From: Winogradskyella algicola
GTDB taxonomy: Bacteria; Bacteroidota; Bacteroidia; Flavobacteriales; Flavobacteriaceae
Assembly (NCBI RefSeq): GCF_005869935.1
Contig: NZ_SZQF01000001.1
Location: forward strand, 744,001-808,000
Direction of reading: 5' to 3'
Length of the DNA stretch: 64,000 bases
The notes beneath the pieces were generated by a model that was given only the letters and a program-made list of their open reading frames with translations, did not search any database and was not told the DNA's origin. The position numbers and the translations under genes were made by a program. Shown here piece by piece: positions 26,673 to 34,151 of the stretch. Position 1 is the stretch's first letter. Each line of letters opens with the position of its first letter.

Positions 26673-26737
26673 CAAAAGCAAAGATAAAGCTTAAAATGTT
26701 TCCTTAATTTTACCAAATTATTAATAAGCAGTAAAAC

Positions 26738-27412
26738 GTGGGAAGTAAAAATAAGCTCAAAAGATTTAAAGAAAATGAAACCTTTGATAATGTGTTTCAA
26801 CCAACCAGAGACGAACTTACAGGTGGCAATTTTGTTTTAAAAGGTAAATGGAGAGAAAAGGTGTTTAAAAACGAAAATCCATTAGTATTAGAATTGGGCT
26901 GTGGCAAAGGGGAATATACTGTTGGTTTGGCACAACGTTATCCGAACAAAAATTTTATTGGTATAGATATAAAAGGTGCTAGATTTTGGAGAGGCGCAAA
27001 AACAGCCATTGAAGAAGATATCAATAACGCAGCTTTTATAAGAACTCAAATAGAACTCATAGAGTATGTGTTTGAAGCCAATGAAGTTGATGAAATATGG
27101 ATTACATTTCCAGATCCGCAGATCAAGTATAAAAGAACAAAGCACAGATTAACTAATATTCAGTTTTTAGAGCGCTACAAGAAAATTCTAAAACCAAATG
27201 GATTAATGCATCTTAAAACTGATAGTGAATTTATGCATGGGTACACTCTAGGATTGTTACATGGTCTAGGTTATGAAGTACTGTATGCCAATCATAATGT
27301 TTATAAATTAGAAGGTAGTCCAGAAGAAGTTACCCAAATACAGACCTTTTACGAAAATCAGTATTTAGAAAAAGACAAAGCAATTACGTATATTAGATTT
27401 AAAATCAACTAA
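26738..27412 (+). CDS. trmB: tRNA (guanine(46)-N7)-methyltransferase
   Basis: SAM-dependent formation of m7G46 in the tRNA variable loop. It starts at GTG and has 224 residues. The SAM motif LELGCGKGEYTVGLA, then GIDIKGAR, and the family signature ITFPDPQIKYKRTKHRLT are all intact. It is first in a tight three-gene plus-strand set with a LysE-type exporter (3-base gap) and an alkyltransferase-like gene (1-base overlap). Confidence 0.95.
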   Translation: MGSKNKLKRFKENETFDNVFQPTRDELTGGNFVLKGKWREKVFKNENPLVLELGCGKGEYTVGLAQRYPNKNFIGIDIKGARFWRGAKTAIEEDINNAAFIRTQIELIEYVFEANEVDEIWITFPDPQIKYKRTKHRLTNIQFLERYKKILKPNGLMHLKTDSEFMHGYTLGLLHGLGYEVLYANHNVYKLEGSPEEVTQIQTFYENQYLEKDKAITYIRFKIN

Positions 27413-27415
27413 AAT

Positions 27416-28045
27416 TTGAGTATTACAGTTGTTTTCTTCCTTGGTCTTTTTGTGGCACTAATTGGTGTTATTCCGCCAGGTTTGCTAAATATGACAGCCG
27501 CTAAGATAAGTCTTAAGGAGGGGCCAGGTCGTGGAATTACTTTTTCTTCAGGTGTTTGTTTAGTTGTTTTTATTCAAACGTATGTTGCGGCTATTTTTGC
27601 ACGCTATTTATCTAATAGACCAGATATTGTAGAGATACTGCAACGAGTTGCTTTTGTAATTTTTGTGCTTATTACGATTTACTTTTTGGTTATTGCAAGA
27701 AATCAAAAAGAAACAAAAGTTGAAGCAGATACTCGAAGCAAAAGAAGTCGTTTTTTTCATGGTATGCTTCTATCTGCCCTGAATGTTTTCCCAATTCCGT
27801 ATCAAGCTTACATGACAATCACTCTGGCGTCTTTTGGCTGGATGAATTTTGAAAAAACAAGCATTGTAACTTACGTTACCGGAGCTGCAATGGGTACGTT
27901 TGTAATGCTTTACTTCTATATTTTCTTTTTCGACAAGATAAAAGATAAAAAATTCACGTCTCAAAAAAGTATGAACTACAGCATTGGAATCATAACAGGA
28001 ATCGTAGCTTTAGTCACCTTTATAAATATTCTTAAAGAGTTGTAA
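27416..28045 (+). CDS. LysE family translocator
   Basis: A 209-residue integral membrane protein with about six helices. The N-terminal GVIPPGLLNMTAAKISLKEG is the conserved LysE/RhtB-type first loop. The family exports amino acids; the substrate here is unknown. I use the TTG at 27416, 3 bases after the trmB stop, because the first in-frame ATG lies inside the PPGLLNM motif and would delete the first helix. Translationally coupled to the next gene through a one-base stop/start overlap. Confidence 0.85.
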   Translation: MSITVVFFLGLFVALIGVIPPGLLNMTAAKISLKEGPGRGITFSSGVCLVVFIQTYVAAIFARYLSNRPDIVEILQRVAFVIFVLITIYFLVIARNQKETKVEADTRSKRSRFFHGMLLSALNVFPIPYQAYMTITLASFGWMNFEKTSIVTYVTGAAMGTFVMLYFYIFFFDKIKDKKFTSQKSMNYSIGIITGIVALVTFINILKEL

Positions 28046-28374
28046 TGAAACCCGAAACGCTTGGTTTTTTTGAAAAAGTGTATGATGTAGCAAGGCTTAT
28101 TCCTTTTGGAAGAGTTACTAGCTATGGTGCAATTGCAAAATATTTAGGGGCTAAAAGAAGTGCTCGTATCGTTGGTTATGCTATGAATAATTCTGGCGGA
28201 AAAGATGTGCCAGCGCACCGAGTAGTTAACAGAAAAGGATTGCTAACAGGTAAGCACCATTTTGAAGGAACAAACCTTATGCAACAACTTTTAGAGAATG
28301 AAGGGGTTGAAGTTGTAGAAAATCAAATACAAAATTTTGATGCATTATTTTGGGATCCTTCAAAAGAACTATAA
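28045..28374 (+). CDS. alkyltransferase-like DNA-binding protein (MGMT family, no active-site Cys)
   Basis: A 109-residue protein corresponding to the C-terminal winged-helix domain of O6-alkylguanine-DNA alkyltransferases (GRVTSYGAIAKYLGAKRSAR, VGYAMNN). The active site PCHRV of true transferases reads PAHRV here (residues 56-60), so the acceptor cysteine is replaced by alanine. This defines an alkyltransferase-like (ATL) protein. ATLs flip and bind alkylated bases, flagging them for nucleotide excision repair, but cannot demethylate them. Last gene of the trmB set. Confidence 0.9.
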   Translation: MKPETLGFFEKVYDVARLIPFGRVTSYGAIAKYLGAKRSARIVGYAMNNSGGKDVPAHRVVNRKGLLTGKHHFEGTNLMQQLLENEGVEVVENQIQNFDALFWDPSKEL

Positions 28375-28377
28375 ACT

Positions 28378-28410
28378 GTCTTTAAGAACTCATTTTAGAG
28401 TCCTAAAGAC
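28378..28410. terminator. imperfect hairpin between convergent genes
   Basis: GTCTTTAAGAACT pairs imperfectly with AGTCCTAAAGAC across the short gap between the ATL gene and fic. There is no T-run, so the terminator call is weak. Confidence 0.35.
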
Positions 28411-29723
28411 TAATTGAATGTCGAATCAAAAGTATCACCTTTCCAATAATTGTATGTTTTTTTATTGACTGCAATTTTCTTTAAAAAATTTAATTTTACT
28501 AACTCTTCAATATCTGTCCTAGCAGTTTGGTTTGTAATGCCAAAAGTGTTTTCAATTTCTTTAACAGTAAAGAAGCGGTTACTGTCTTCTTCAACTTTTT
28601 GAAGTATAATGGCCTGTCTTTCGTTAATACCTTCAAATCTCAAATATTTAGACAACTTAGGTTGTTCTTTTTTCTTTTTGGCAACATAGGTCTTTAACTC
28701 TTCAAAAGCTCTTAAAAGAACTTTTACTTGGTAGTGAATGAAATAGGTAACATCCATATCGTCAATCTCAGTGTAGATATATGCTTTTTCATATTGCACT
28801 TTGGTTTTCATTATTACACGAGAAATAGACATATACTCTGTTAACCAATATCCGTTTTTTAATAGATACCAATAAAAAATTGCTCTAGCGGTTCTTCCAT
28901 TGCCATCTACAAATGGATGAATATAACCTATTAAAAAGTGAAGAATACTACCTTTAACTATTGGATGTATAAAATCTTCAGTAGGGTTGTTATTGAAAAA
29001 TTCGCAAAACGAATTCATTAATCCAAACAATTCCTCAAAATTTGGTGGTGTATGAACAATCTCTCCTGTTAGCTCATTAACTACGTTTATTTCATTATTG
29101 TTTCTAAACACACCAACGTTCTCGCTCTCAAGTGTGTTTTCGGTTACAAGTCTATGGATTTCAAATAACTTCTCAATGGATATATCTTCGCTTTGGTGCT
29201 CGCTTATGTACTGAATGGTCTTATAATTATTTAAAATCATTTGCTCAGATTTGTTCTTTGGTTTTTTCCTTTTTCTGAGCATATCTTTTGCCTTTACCCT
29301 TGTTGTTGTGGCACCCTCAATCATAGAAGAAAAGATTGATTCTTCCATTAAGGCATTGTTGAGGTAGTCTTGTCGGTCTAAATCTGTAAGCAATTGTTCC
29401 TTTTGAAGACCTGCACCGAAATTGAAGTCTAGATAATGGAGTTTTTGTTCTAGAAATGTATTTATATTGTAGTAAAGGTTGTTAAGAGACTGGTTTCTTA
29501 GTTTAATTAAATTCTCTCTCAGCGCTCTTCTAGTTTTAGTAACGGACCATAATAGTTCAGAATCTATATTTTTGTAATTCAAATATTTAATTTTATCCCA
29601 ATAGAGATAATTCTCGTCTATTTTATTATAGATTTCACCAGCTTTAGATAATCTATTTAAAATAACGGCATACCAAATATCTGATTCAGGTTCTATATTA
29701 AATTTAGGCGCTTTCTCAATCAT
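28410..29723 (-). CDS. Fic family protein with C-terminal winged helix
   Basis: A 437-residue Fic-domain protein, probably an AMP transferase (AMPylator) acting on an unknown target. The catalytic motif HPFVDGNGRTAR at residues 269-280 is complete. An N-terminal inhibitory helix is indicated by SSMIEG at 132-137, matching (S/T)xxxE(G/N), so activity should be self-restrained as in class II Fic proteins. The N-terminal 100 residues resemble the Fic/DUF4172-like partner region. The C-terminus (about 375-430; FTVKEIENTFGITNQTARTD) is a winged helix-turn-helix. Direct repeats flank its -7 box, suggesting autoregulation. No antitoxin gene is adjacent. Confidence 0.88.
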   Translation of the reverse strand: MIEKAPKFNIEPESDIWYAVILNRLSKAGEIYNKIDENYLYWDKIKYLNYKNIDSELLWSVTKTRRALRENLIKLRNQSLNNLYYNINTFLEQKLHYLDFNFGAGLQKEQLLTDLDRQDYLNNALMEESIFSSMIEGATTTRVKAKDMLRKRKKPKNKSEQMILNNYKTIQYISEHQSEDISIEKLFEIHRLVTENTLESENVGVFRNNNEINVVNELTGEIVHTPPNFEELFGLMNSFCEFFNNNPTEDFIHPIVKGSILHFLIGYIHPFVDGNGRTARAIFYWYLLKNGYWLTEYMSISRVIMKTKVQYEKAYIYTEIDDMDVTYFIHYQVKVLLRAFEELKTYVAKKKKEQPKLSKYLRFEGINERQAIILQKVEEDSNRFFTVKEIENTFGITNQTARTDIEELVKLNFLKKIAVNKKTYNYWKGDTFDSTFN

Positions 29724-29737
29724 AATTCATTAATATT

Positions 29738-29764
29738 TCCTAATTATTTAAAAATTTACAAATA
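29738..29764 (-). repeat. direct repeat copy 1 upstream of fic
   Basis: A 27-base sequence beginning TCCTAATT and ending ATTTACAAATA, 23 of 27 identical to the copy at 29794-29820 by my count. It lies between the fic -7 box and the start codon, a position suitable for repression. Confidence 0.6.
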
Positions 29765-29768
29765 CTAT

Positions 29769-29776
29769 CAAATATA
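29769..29776 (-). promoter_or_regulatory. putative -7 box of fic
   Basis: TATATTTG on the minus strand, 46 bases before the fic start, sitting between two direct repeats. No TTTG -33 box is visible at the usual distance. Confidence 0.5.
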
Positions 29777-29793
29777 CAAAATATCTAAATATC

Positions 29794-29820
29794 TCCTAAT
29801 TTTTAAATTATTTACAAATA
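29794..29820 (-). repeat. direct repeat copy 2 upstream of fic
   Basis: Second copy of the 27-base repeat, placed on the upstream side of the -7 box. The centre-to-centre distance of 56 bases is a little over five helical turns. Confidence 0.6.
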
Positions 29821-29894
29821 ATCACATATTTATTTCCTCAATCGAGCTATAAATAACTTCTAGATTACCACTTCTTACTTCTACCTTTATTAAC

Positions 29895-29902
29895 TATCTT
29901 TG
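29895..29902 (+). promoter_or_regulatory. putative -7 box of the mrp-nifU operon
   Basis: TATCTTTG followed by C, 26 bases before the mrp start; the same form is seen at tyrS and rpsP. No clear -33 box. Confidence 0.5.
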
Positions 29903-29928
29903 CATTTAGATTAAATCTAGATAAAAAC

Positions 29929-31065
29929 GTGAAACTTAATAAGAAAGATATATTAGAAGCCCTAAAAACCATCACTGCTCCTGGCGAAGGGGAAAATATG
30001 GTAGATAGTGGCGCGGTAACAAACGTTGTAACATTTGCAGATGAGGTTATCGTAGATGTAACTATTAAAAATCCGAGCCTTCAGGCGAAGAAAAAAACTG
30101 AGGTTGAAATTTTGCAAACCATTCATAAAGAGGTTTATGAAAAGGCAAAAATAAAAGTAAATATTAAGGTAGATGCACCTGCTAAACCAACAAAAAACGA
30201 AATCAAAGGAAAACCAATTCCTGGAATTCAAAATATTGTAGCTGTAGCCTCTGGTAAAGGTGGTGTTGGTAAATCTACGGTAACAGCTAACTTGGCAGTA
30301 ACATTAGCAAAAATGGGCTTTAAAGTAGGTGTGTTAGATGCAGATATCTATGGACCTTCAATCCCAATAATGTTTGATGTGGCAAACGAAAGGCCACTGT
30401 CTGTAAACGTAGAAGGTAAATCTAAAATGAAACCTATAGAAAATTATGGAGTTAAAGTATTGTCTATAGGGTTTTTTACAAAACCAGATCAGGCAGTAAT
30501 ATGGAGAGGTCCAATGGCTTCAAAAGCACTAAACCAAATGATATTTGATGCCGCTTGGGGAGAATTAGATTTTCTTTTGCTTGATTTACCTCCAGGTACT
30601 GGAGATATTCATCTTAGTATCATGCAGGCATTACCTATAACAGGTACTGTAGTAGTAAGTACACCTCAAAATGTAGCTTTGGCAGATGCTAAAAAAGGTG
30701 TGGCAATGTTTCAGCAAGATAGCATCAATGTACCTGTGTTAGGGATCATTGAAAACATGGCGTATTTTACTCCTGCCGAATTACCAGAAAATAAATATTA
30801 TATTTTCGGACAAGAAGGGGCTAAGAATTTAGCCGAAGATTTAGACGTTCCGTTTTTAGGTGAAGTGCCAATAGTACAGAGTATTAGAGAAGCGGGCGAT
30901 TTAGGTAGGCCTGCAGCTTTACAGACTGCAACTCCAGTAGAAAAAGCGTTTGAAGACATTACAAGAGAGGTGGTGCAAGAAGTTGTGAATAGAAATGAAA
31001 ACCTACCTGCAACCGAAGCAATAAAAATAACAACAATGGCAGGATGTTCTGCAGTAAAGAAATAA
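29929..31065 (+). CDS. Mrp/NBP35-type Fe-S cluster carrier ATPase
   Basis: A 378-residue P-loop ATPase of the Mrp/ApbC group that carries or inserts Fe-S clusters. It starts at GTG. An N-terminal MIP18/DUF59 domain (about 1-80) precedes the deviant Walker A GKGGVGKST (109-117) and LDADIYGPS. The usual CxxC cluster site near 'NMxYF' is replaced by NMAYFTPAELPENKYY, lacking cysteines, as I recall for other Bacteroidota members. A single C-terminal cysteine (AGCSAV) remains. It is followed 3 bases later by a NifU-like gene, strengthening an Fe-S role. Confidence 0.92.
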   Translation: MKLNKKDILEALKTITAPGEGENMVDSGAVTNVVTFADEVIVDVTIKNPSLQAKKKTEVEILQTIHKEVYEKAKIKVNIKVDAPAKPTKNEIKGKPIPGIQNIVAVASGKGGVGKSTVTANLAVTLAKMGFKVGVLDADIYGPSIPIMFDVANERPLSVNVEGKSKMKPIENYGVKVLSIGFFTKPDQAVIWRGPMASKALNQMIFDAAWGELDFLLLDLPPGTGDIHLSIMQALPITGTVVVSTPQNVALADAKKGVAMFQQDSINVPVLGIIENMAYFTPAELPENKYYIFGQEGAKNLAEDLDVPFLGEVPIVQSIREAGDLGRPAALQTATPVEKAFEDITREVVQEVVNRNENLPATEAIKITTMAGCSAVKK

Positions 31066-31068
31066 TAG

Positions 31069-31308
31069 ATGAGCTCAGAAGAACTTAAAATAAACGTAGA
31101 AAAGGCGCTAGACGAAATTCGTCCGTTTCTCCAAAGTGATGGTGGTGACATCAATTTATTATCTATTGATGATGGTAAGCTGGTAAAAGTACAATTAACA
31201 GGTGCGTGTACATCTTGCAGTGTTAACCAGATGACCTTAAAGTCTGGTGTTGAGATGACTATAAAGAAATATGCTCCGCAGATAGAACGTGTAATCAATG
31301 TAGAATAA
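31069..31308 (+). CDS. NifU-like C-terminal domain Fe-S scaffold
   Basis: A 79-residue stand-alone NifU C-terminal (Nfu) domain that binds and transfers an Fe-S cluster. The cluster motif is C47-T-S-C50 in GACTSCSVNQMTLKSGVE. The N-terminal IRPFLQSDGGDI is the family signature. Three bases separate it from mrp, so the two are co-translated. A perfect 16-base palindrome lies 5 bases after its stop codon. Confidence 0.93.
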   Translation: MSSEELKINVEKALDEIRPFLQSDGGDINLLSIDDGKLVKVQLTGACTSCSVNQMTLKSGVEMTIKKYAPQIERVINVE

Positions 31309-31312
31309 ATAG

Positions 31313-31328
31313 TGTGACAATTGTCACA
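31313..31328. promoter_or_regulatory. perfect CRP/FNR-type palindrome
   Basis: TGTGACAATTGTCACA is a perfect 16-base inverted repeat, equal to the classical CRP pattern TGTGA-N6-TCACA. Its centre is about 40 bases upstream of the start site implied by the -7 box at 31350. That is the class II activator position, and no -33 box exists there. The regulator is not in the window. Confidence 0.65.
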
Positions 31329-31349
31329 TTATATCTTATATCGCATTAT

Positions 31350-31357
31350 TACATTTG
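31350..31357 (+). promoter_or_regulatory. -7 box of the ferredoxin reductase operon
   Basis: TACATTTG, 18 bases before the ATG at 31376, implies a leader of about 12-15 bases. The upstream in-frame TTG at 31355 lies within this box and is therefore unlikely to be the start. Confidence 0.55.
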
Positions 31358-31375
31358 TTCCCAATTCGCAACAAC

Positions 31376-32437
31376 ATGATTACTACAGATATTCTTATTA
31401 TTGGTGCTGGTCCAACAGGCCTTTTTACAGTTTTTGAAGCAGGTTTATTAAAGTTAAAGTGTCACCTTATAGATGCGCTTCCACAACCAGGAGGGCAATG
31501 CTCGGAAATTTATCCTAAAAAGCCCATTTATGATATTCCTGCGTATCCTGAGATTTTAGCTGGTGATTTAACAGACAAGTTGATGGAACAATGCAAGCAG
31601 TTTGAACCTGGTTTTACTCTAGGAGAACGTGCTGATACCATTGAGAAGCAAGAAGATGGGTCGTTTATTGTAACTACAAACAAAGGAACTAAGCATAAAG
31701 CACCAGTTGTAGCCATTGCAAGTGGTTTAGGTAGCTTTGAGCCTAGGAAACCGTTAATTCATAATATTGCAGATTTTGAAGATAAAGGAGTAGAGTATAT
31801 GATTAAAGAACCAGAACTCTACAGAAATAAAAAGGTTGTTATTGCTGGCGGTGGAGATTCTGCATTAGATTGGAGTATATTTTTAAGCGATGTCGCTTCA
31901 GAGGTCACCTTAATTCACCGTAGAAACGAGTTTAGAGGGCACTTAGATTCTGTTGAGAAAGTTCAGGAGTTAAAAAATAAAGGAAAGATTAACTTAATTA
32001 CACCAGCAGAAGTTATCGGTATCGTTGGTGATAAAAAAGTAAATGCTGTTGTTGTAAAACAAGCGCAACATATCGAAAAGGAGTTTGAGATAGAATGTGA
32101 TCATTTTGTGCCACTTTTTGGGCTTTCTCCTAAGTTAGGGCCAATCGCAAATTGGGGATTAGAAATTGAGAAGAATGCTATTAAAGTCAATAACGCATTA
32201 GATTACCAAACTAATATTCCAGGTATTTTTGCCATTGGTGACGGTAATACCTATCCTGGAAAATTAAAGTTAATACTTTGCGGTTTTCATGAAGCCACTT
32301 TGATGTGTCAAGCTGCCTATCAAATCATAAATCCTGGAAAACGCTATGTGTTAAAATACACTACCGTGAGTGGTGTTGATGGTTTTGATGGTACACGTAA
32401 AGAAGCACCAAAAGCCGTTGTAAAGGCTATTGAGTAG
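31376..32437 (+). CDS. ferredoxin-NADP reductase type 2 (thioredoxin reductase-like)
   Basis: A 353-residue flavoprotein of the bacterial TrxR-like ferredoxin-NADP reductase family. The FAD loop ILIIGAGPTGLFTVF is at the N-terminus, PQPGGQCSEIYP follows, and the NADPH site is IAGGGDSALDWSIFL. The redox CxxC of true thioredoxin reductase is missing, as expected for ferredoxin reductases. The start is the ATG at 31376; the TTG at 31355 would place seven extra residues over the promoter. A 2Fe-2S ferredoxin gene lies downstream and is the likely electron partner, with a four-helix-bundle gene intervening. Confidence 0.9.
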   Translation: MITTDILIIGAGPTGLFTVFEAGLLKLKCHLIDALPQPGGQCSEIYPKKPIYDIPAYPEILAGDLTDKLMEQCKQFEPGFTLGERADTIEKQEDGSFIVTTNKGTKHKAPVVAIASGLGSFEPRKPLIHNIADFEDKGVEYMIKEPELYRNKKVVIAGGGDSALDWSIFLSDVASEVTLIHRRNEFRGHLDSVEKVQELKNKGKINLITPAEVIGIVGDKKVNAVVVKQAQHIEKEFEIECDHFVPLFGLSPKLGPIANWGLEIEKNAIKVNNALDYQTNIPGIFAIGDGNTYPGKLKLILCGFHEATLMCQAAYQIINPGKRYVLKYTTVSGVDGFDGTRKEAPKAVVKAIE

Positions 32438-32468
32438 TTAGTAAATAGTAGAAAGTAATTAGTAAATG
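32435..32468. repeat. left flank of the four-helix-bundle cassette
   Basis: Sequence made of TAGTTAGTAAATAGTAG and AGTAATTAGTAA units. The right flank (32811-32845), read on the other strand, carries AGTAATTAGTTG and AAATAGTAGTTAG, giving an imperfect inverted repeat around the gene. Confidence 0.55.
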
Positions 32469-32816
32469 GCCGTTCAAAAATTTGAAGATTTATTAGTTTG
32501 GCAAAAGTCTCAGGCTTTAGCTGTTGCTATTTATAATGTCTTCAAAGATAATAATGACTTTTCTTTTAGAGATCAAATAAAAAGAGCGTCAGTTTCAATT
32601 TCTAATAACATTGCAGAAGGTTTTGATAGAAATTCGAATGCAGATTTCACAAGATTTTTGTATATAGCTTTATCATCGAATAGTGAAGTAAGGTCAATGT
32701 TATATTTATCTATTAGTTTAAATTTCTTAAGTCAAGATGAATCAAGAGAATTAATAGAAATGACTAACGAGATTTCTAAAATGTTACATGGTTTAATCAA
32801 ATCTATCAAAAACTAA
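32466..32816 (+). CDS. four-helix-bundle protein (S23/IVP family)
   Basis: A 116-residue protein with the S23/IVP signature FRDQIKRASVSISNNIAEG. The family (TIGR02436-type) occurs within 23S rRNA intervening sequences and scattered through Bacteroidota genomes, and is related in fold to the Avd accessory protein of diversity-generating retroelements. A molecular function is not established. Here it separates a ferredoxin reductase from its ferredoxin and is bounded by AT-rich inverted repeats, suggesting recent insertion as a small mobile cassette. No reverse transcriptase is nearby. Confidence 0.88.
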   Translation: MAVQKFEDLLVWQKSQALAVAIYNVFKDNNDFSFRDQIKRASVSISNNIAEGFDRNSNADFTRFLYIALSSNSEVRSMLYLSISLNFLSQDESRELIEMTNEISKMLHGLIKSIKN

Positions 32817-32845
32817 CTACTATTTCCTAACAACTAATTACTATG
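32811..32845. repeat. right flank of the four-helix-bundle cassette
   Basis: Contains CTAACTACTATTT and CAACTAATTACTA, reverse complements of units in the left flank at 32435-32468. It ends at the ferredoxin start codon, so the ferredoxin ribosome-binding region lies inside the flank. Confidence 0.55.
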
Positions 32846-33169
32846 GACATAAATATAACTATCATTGATCGCGACGGTGTAACACATCAAATTGAAGCGC
32901 CAACAGATATGGCAATGAATCTTATGGAAGTAGTACGTTCTTACGAACTCGCTCCAGAAGGTACTATTGGTGTTTGTGGTGGTATGGCCATGTGCGCATC
33001 GTGCCAATGTTATGTCCTAAGTGATACCGAATTACCAGAAATGCAGGATGACGAAGAAGCTATGCTTTCTGAAGCTTTTTATGTAAAAGATAATTCTCGT
33101 TTAGGTTGCCAGATACCAATTACGCCAGAATTAGAAGGTTTGGAGGTGGAGCTGGCACCAGAGAGCTGA
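32843..33169 (+). CDS. 2Fe-2S ferredoxin, adrenodoxin type
   Basis: A 108-residue electron carrier. Cysteines C45, C51, C54 and C89 form the C-x5-C-x2-C...C pattern of adrenodoxin-like ferredoxins (GVCGGMAMCASC, then RLGCQI). An additional C56 lies beside the cluster loop. The acidic segment LPEMQDDEEAML is typical for partner docking. It is probably reduced by the flavoprotein encoded upstream and may supply electrons for cluster assembly or oxygenases. Confidence 0.93.
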   Translation: MDINITIIDRDGVTHQIEAPTDMAMNLMEVVRSYELAPEGTIGVCGGMAMCASCQCYVLSDTELPEMQDDEEAMLSEAFYVKDNSRLGCQIPITPELEGLEVELAPES

Positions 33170-33180
33170 CCATAAAACTT

Positions 33181-33211
33181 GTAATTGTGAGGACACAGGA
33201 TGTGGCAATCT
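33181..33211 (+). repeat. intergenic repeat, GTCATTG...GGCAATCT type
   Basis: A degenerate copy of the element seen intact at 62999-63030: GTAATTGTGAGGACACAGG then TGTGGCAATCT. It lies between the convergent ferredoxin and metallophosphoesterase genes. Confidence 0.6.
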
Positions 33212-33221
33212 TTTCTTTATA

Positions 33222-34118
33222 TCAAGATGTCTTATATTCAATTAAAGGAGTAGGTCCTTCTAACAAAAAACGATCAATTTTTAATGTACCATCTTCAGTA
33301 GTGACGATTTGCCATTTAATGAGAGAAATTTTTCCATTTTCAATTTCAAGACCAGTAATACTTCTTGGATGTACACAGCTACCATCGTTAAAAAAAGCAA
33401 TATCACCTGGCTCAGGGAAACGTGGTCTGTGTGTATGACCAGCAATGGTTACTAAATTGTTATTTTCTACAATCCATTTTTTAGTTCTGCGTTCTACTTT
33501 TATGAGCTCTTTGTAGTTTTTAGCAGGACTTGTAGGATCTGCTATTCCCATAACATTTAAGGGCTTCCAAAGAATACGAACCATAAACCGGCTCCATTTC
33601 CAGAATAAGTAATTCCACCAATCGGCTTGGTGACCATGACAGAGAAACAATTCCTGTTCTGTTTCAGAATGCTTTAAAACAATACCTTCATGATATTTTA
33701 TATTACAAAACAACTCAACATCTTCGCCTACTTTAGGATCAAAATAAGTCGATAATGTCTTCTCTACATATTTAGGGTCGCGATAAACCATATCATGATT
33801 TCCCCAAATCATATGCAGTCTATCTTCTTCATGAAATTGCTTCATGAGCAAATAGACATTCTTGTGTGCGTTGAGTATAGATTCAAAAGACAAGTTTTCC
33901 CATAATTCGTCACCATCACCTAGTTCACAATAACTAAAACCTTCGGTATAATAATGTTTTAGTGCATGAAAATATATGTTCCTGTTATTAGCGAAATCGT
34001 CTGCAAAGCTATTATCACCACGATGGCAATCACTAAATAAAATGAATTTTGAAGCGTCATCAAAACTAATGCGATGCGCATTTTTGTAAGCACGATCTAA
34101 TCTAGATTTTGAAGACAT
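33222..34118 (-). CDS. calcineurin-like metallophosphoesterase
   Basis: A 298-residue cytoplasmic phosphoesterase. The dimetal motifs appear in order: FSDCHRGDN near residue 28, then GDGDE, WGNHD near the middle, and GHTHRPRFP towards the C-terminus. SCVHPRSITGLEIENGKISL ends the fold. The substrate is unknown; UDP-2,3-diacylglucosamine hydrolase LpxH shares the motifs but this protein is longer and differs around the active site. A minus-strand SGNH hydrolase gene lies 33 bases upstream. Confidence 0.88.
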   Translation of the reverse strand: MSSKSRLDRAYKNAHRISFDDASKFILFSDCHRGDNSFADDFANNRNIYFHALKHYYTEGFSYCELGDGDELWENLSFESILNAHKNVYLLMKQFHEEDRLHMIWGNHDMVYRDPKYVEKTLSTYFDPKVGEDVELFCNIKYHEGIVLKHSETEQELFLCHGHQADWWNYLFWKWSRFMVRILWKPLNVMGIADPTSPAKNYKELIKVERRTKKWIVENNNLVTIAGHTHRPRFPEPGDIAFFNDGSCVHPRSITGLEIENGKISLIKWQIVTTEDGTLKIDRFLLEGPTPLIEYKTS

Positions 34119-34151
34119 ATAATTGAAATTGTTTGTCTAAAGTAGTAAAAC

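Noticed and set aside
28410-29723. Fic gene as half of a toxin-antitoxin or defence locus
   Set aside because: The inhibitory motif is within the same protein and there is no adjacent antitoxin or defence gene.
30798-31298. 166-codon frame antisense to mrp and the NifU-like gene
   Set aside because: It is a mirror of two clearly conserved genes; its translation has no recognisable motif.
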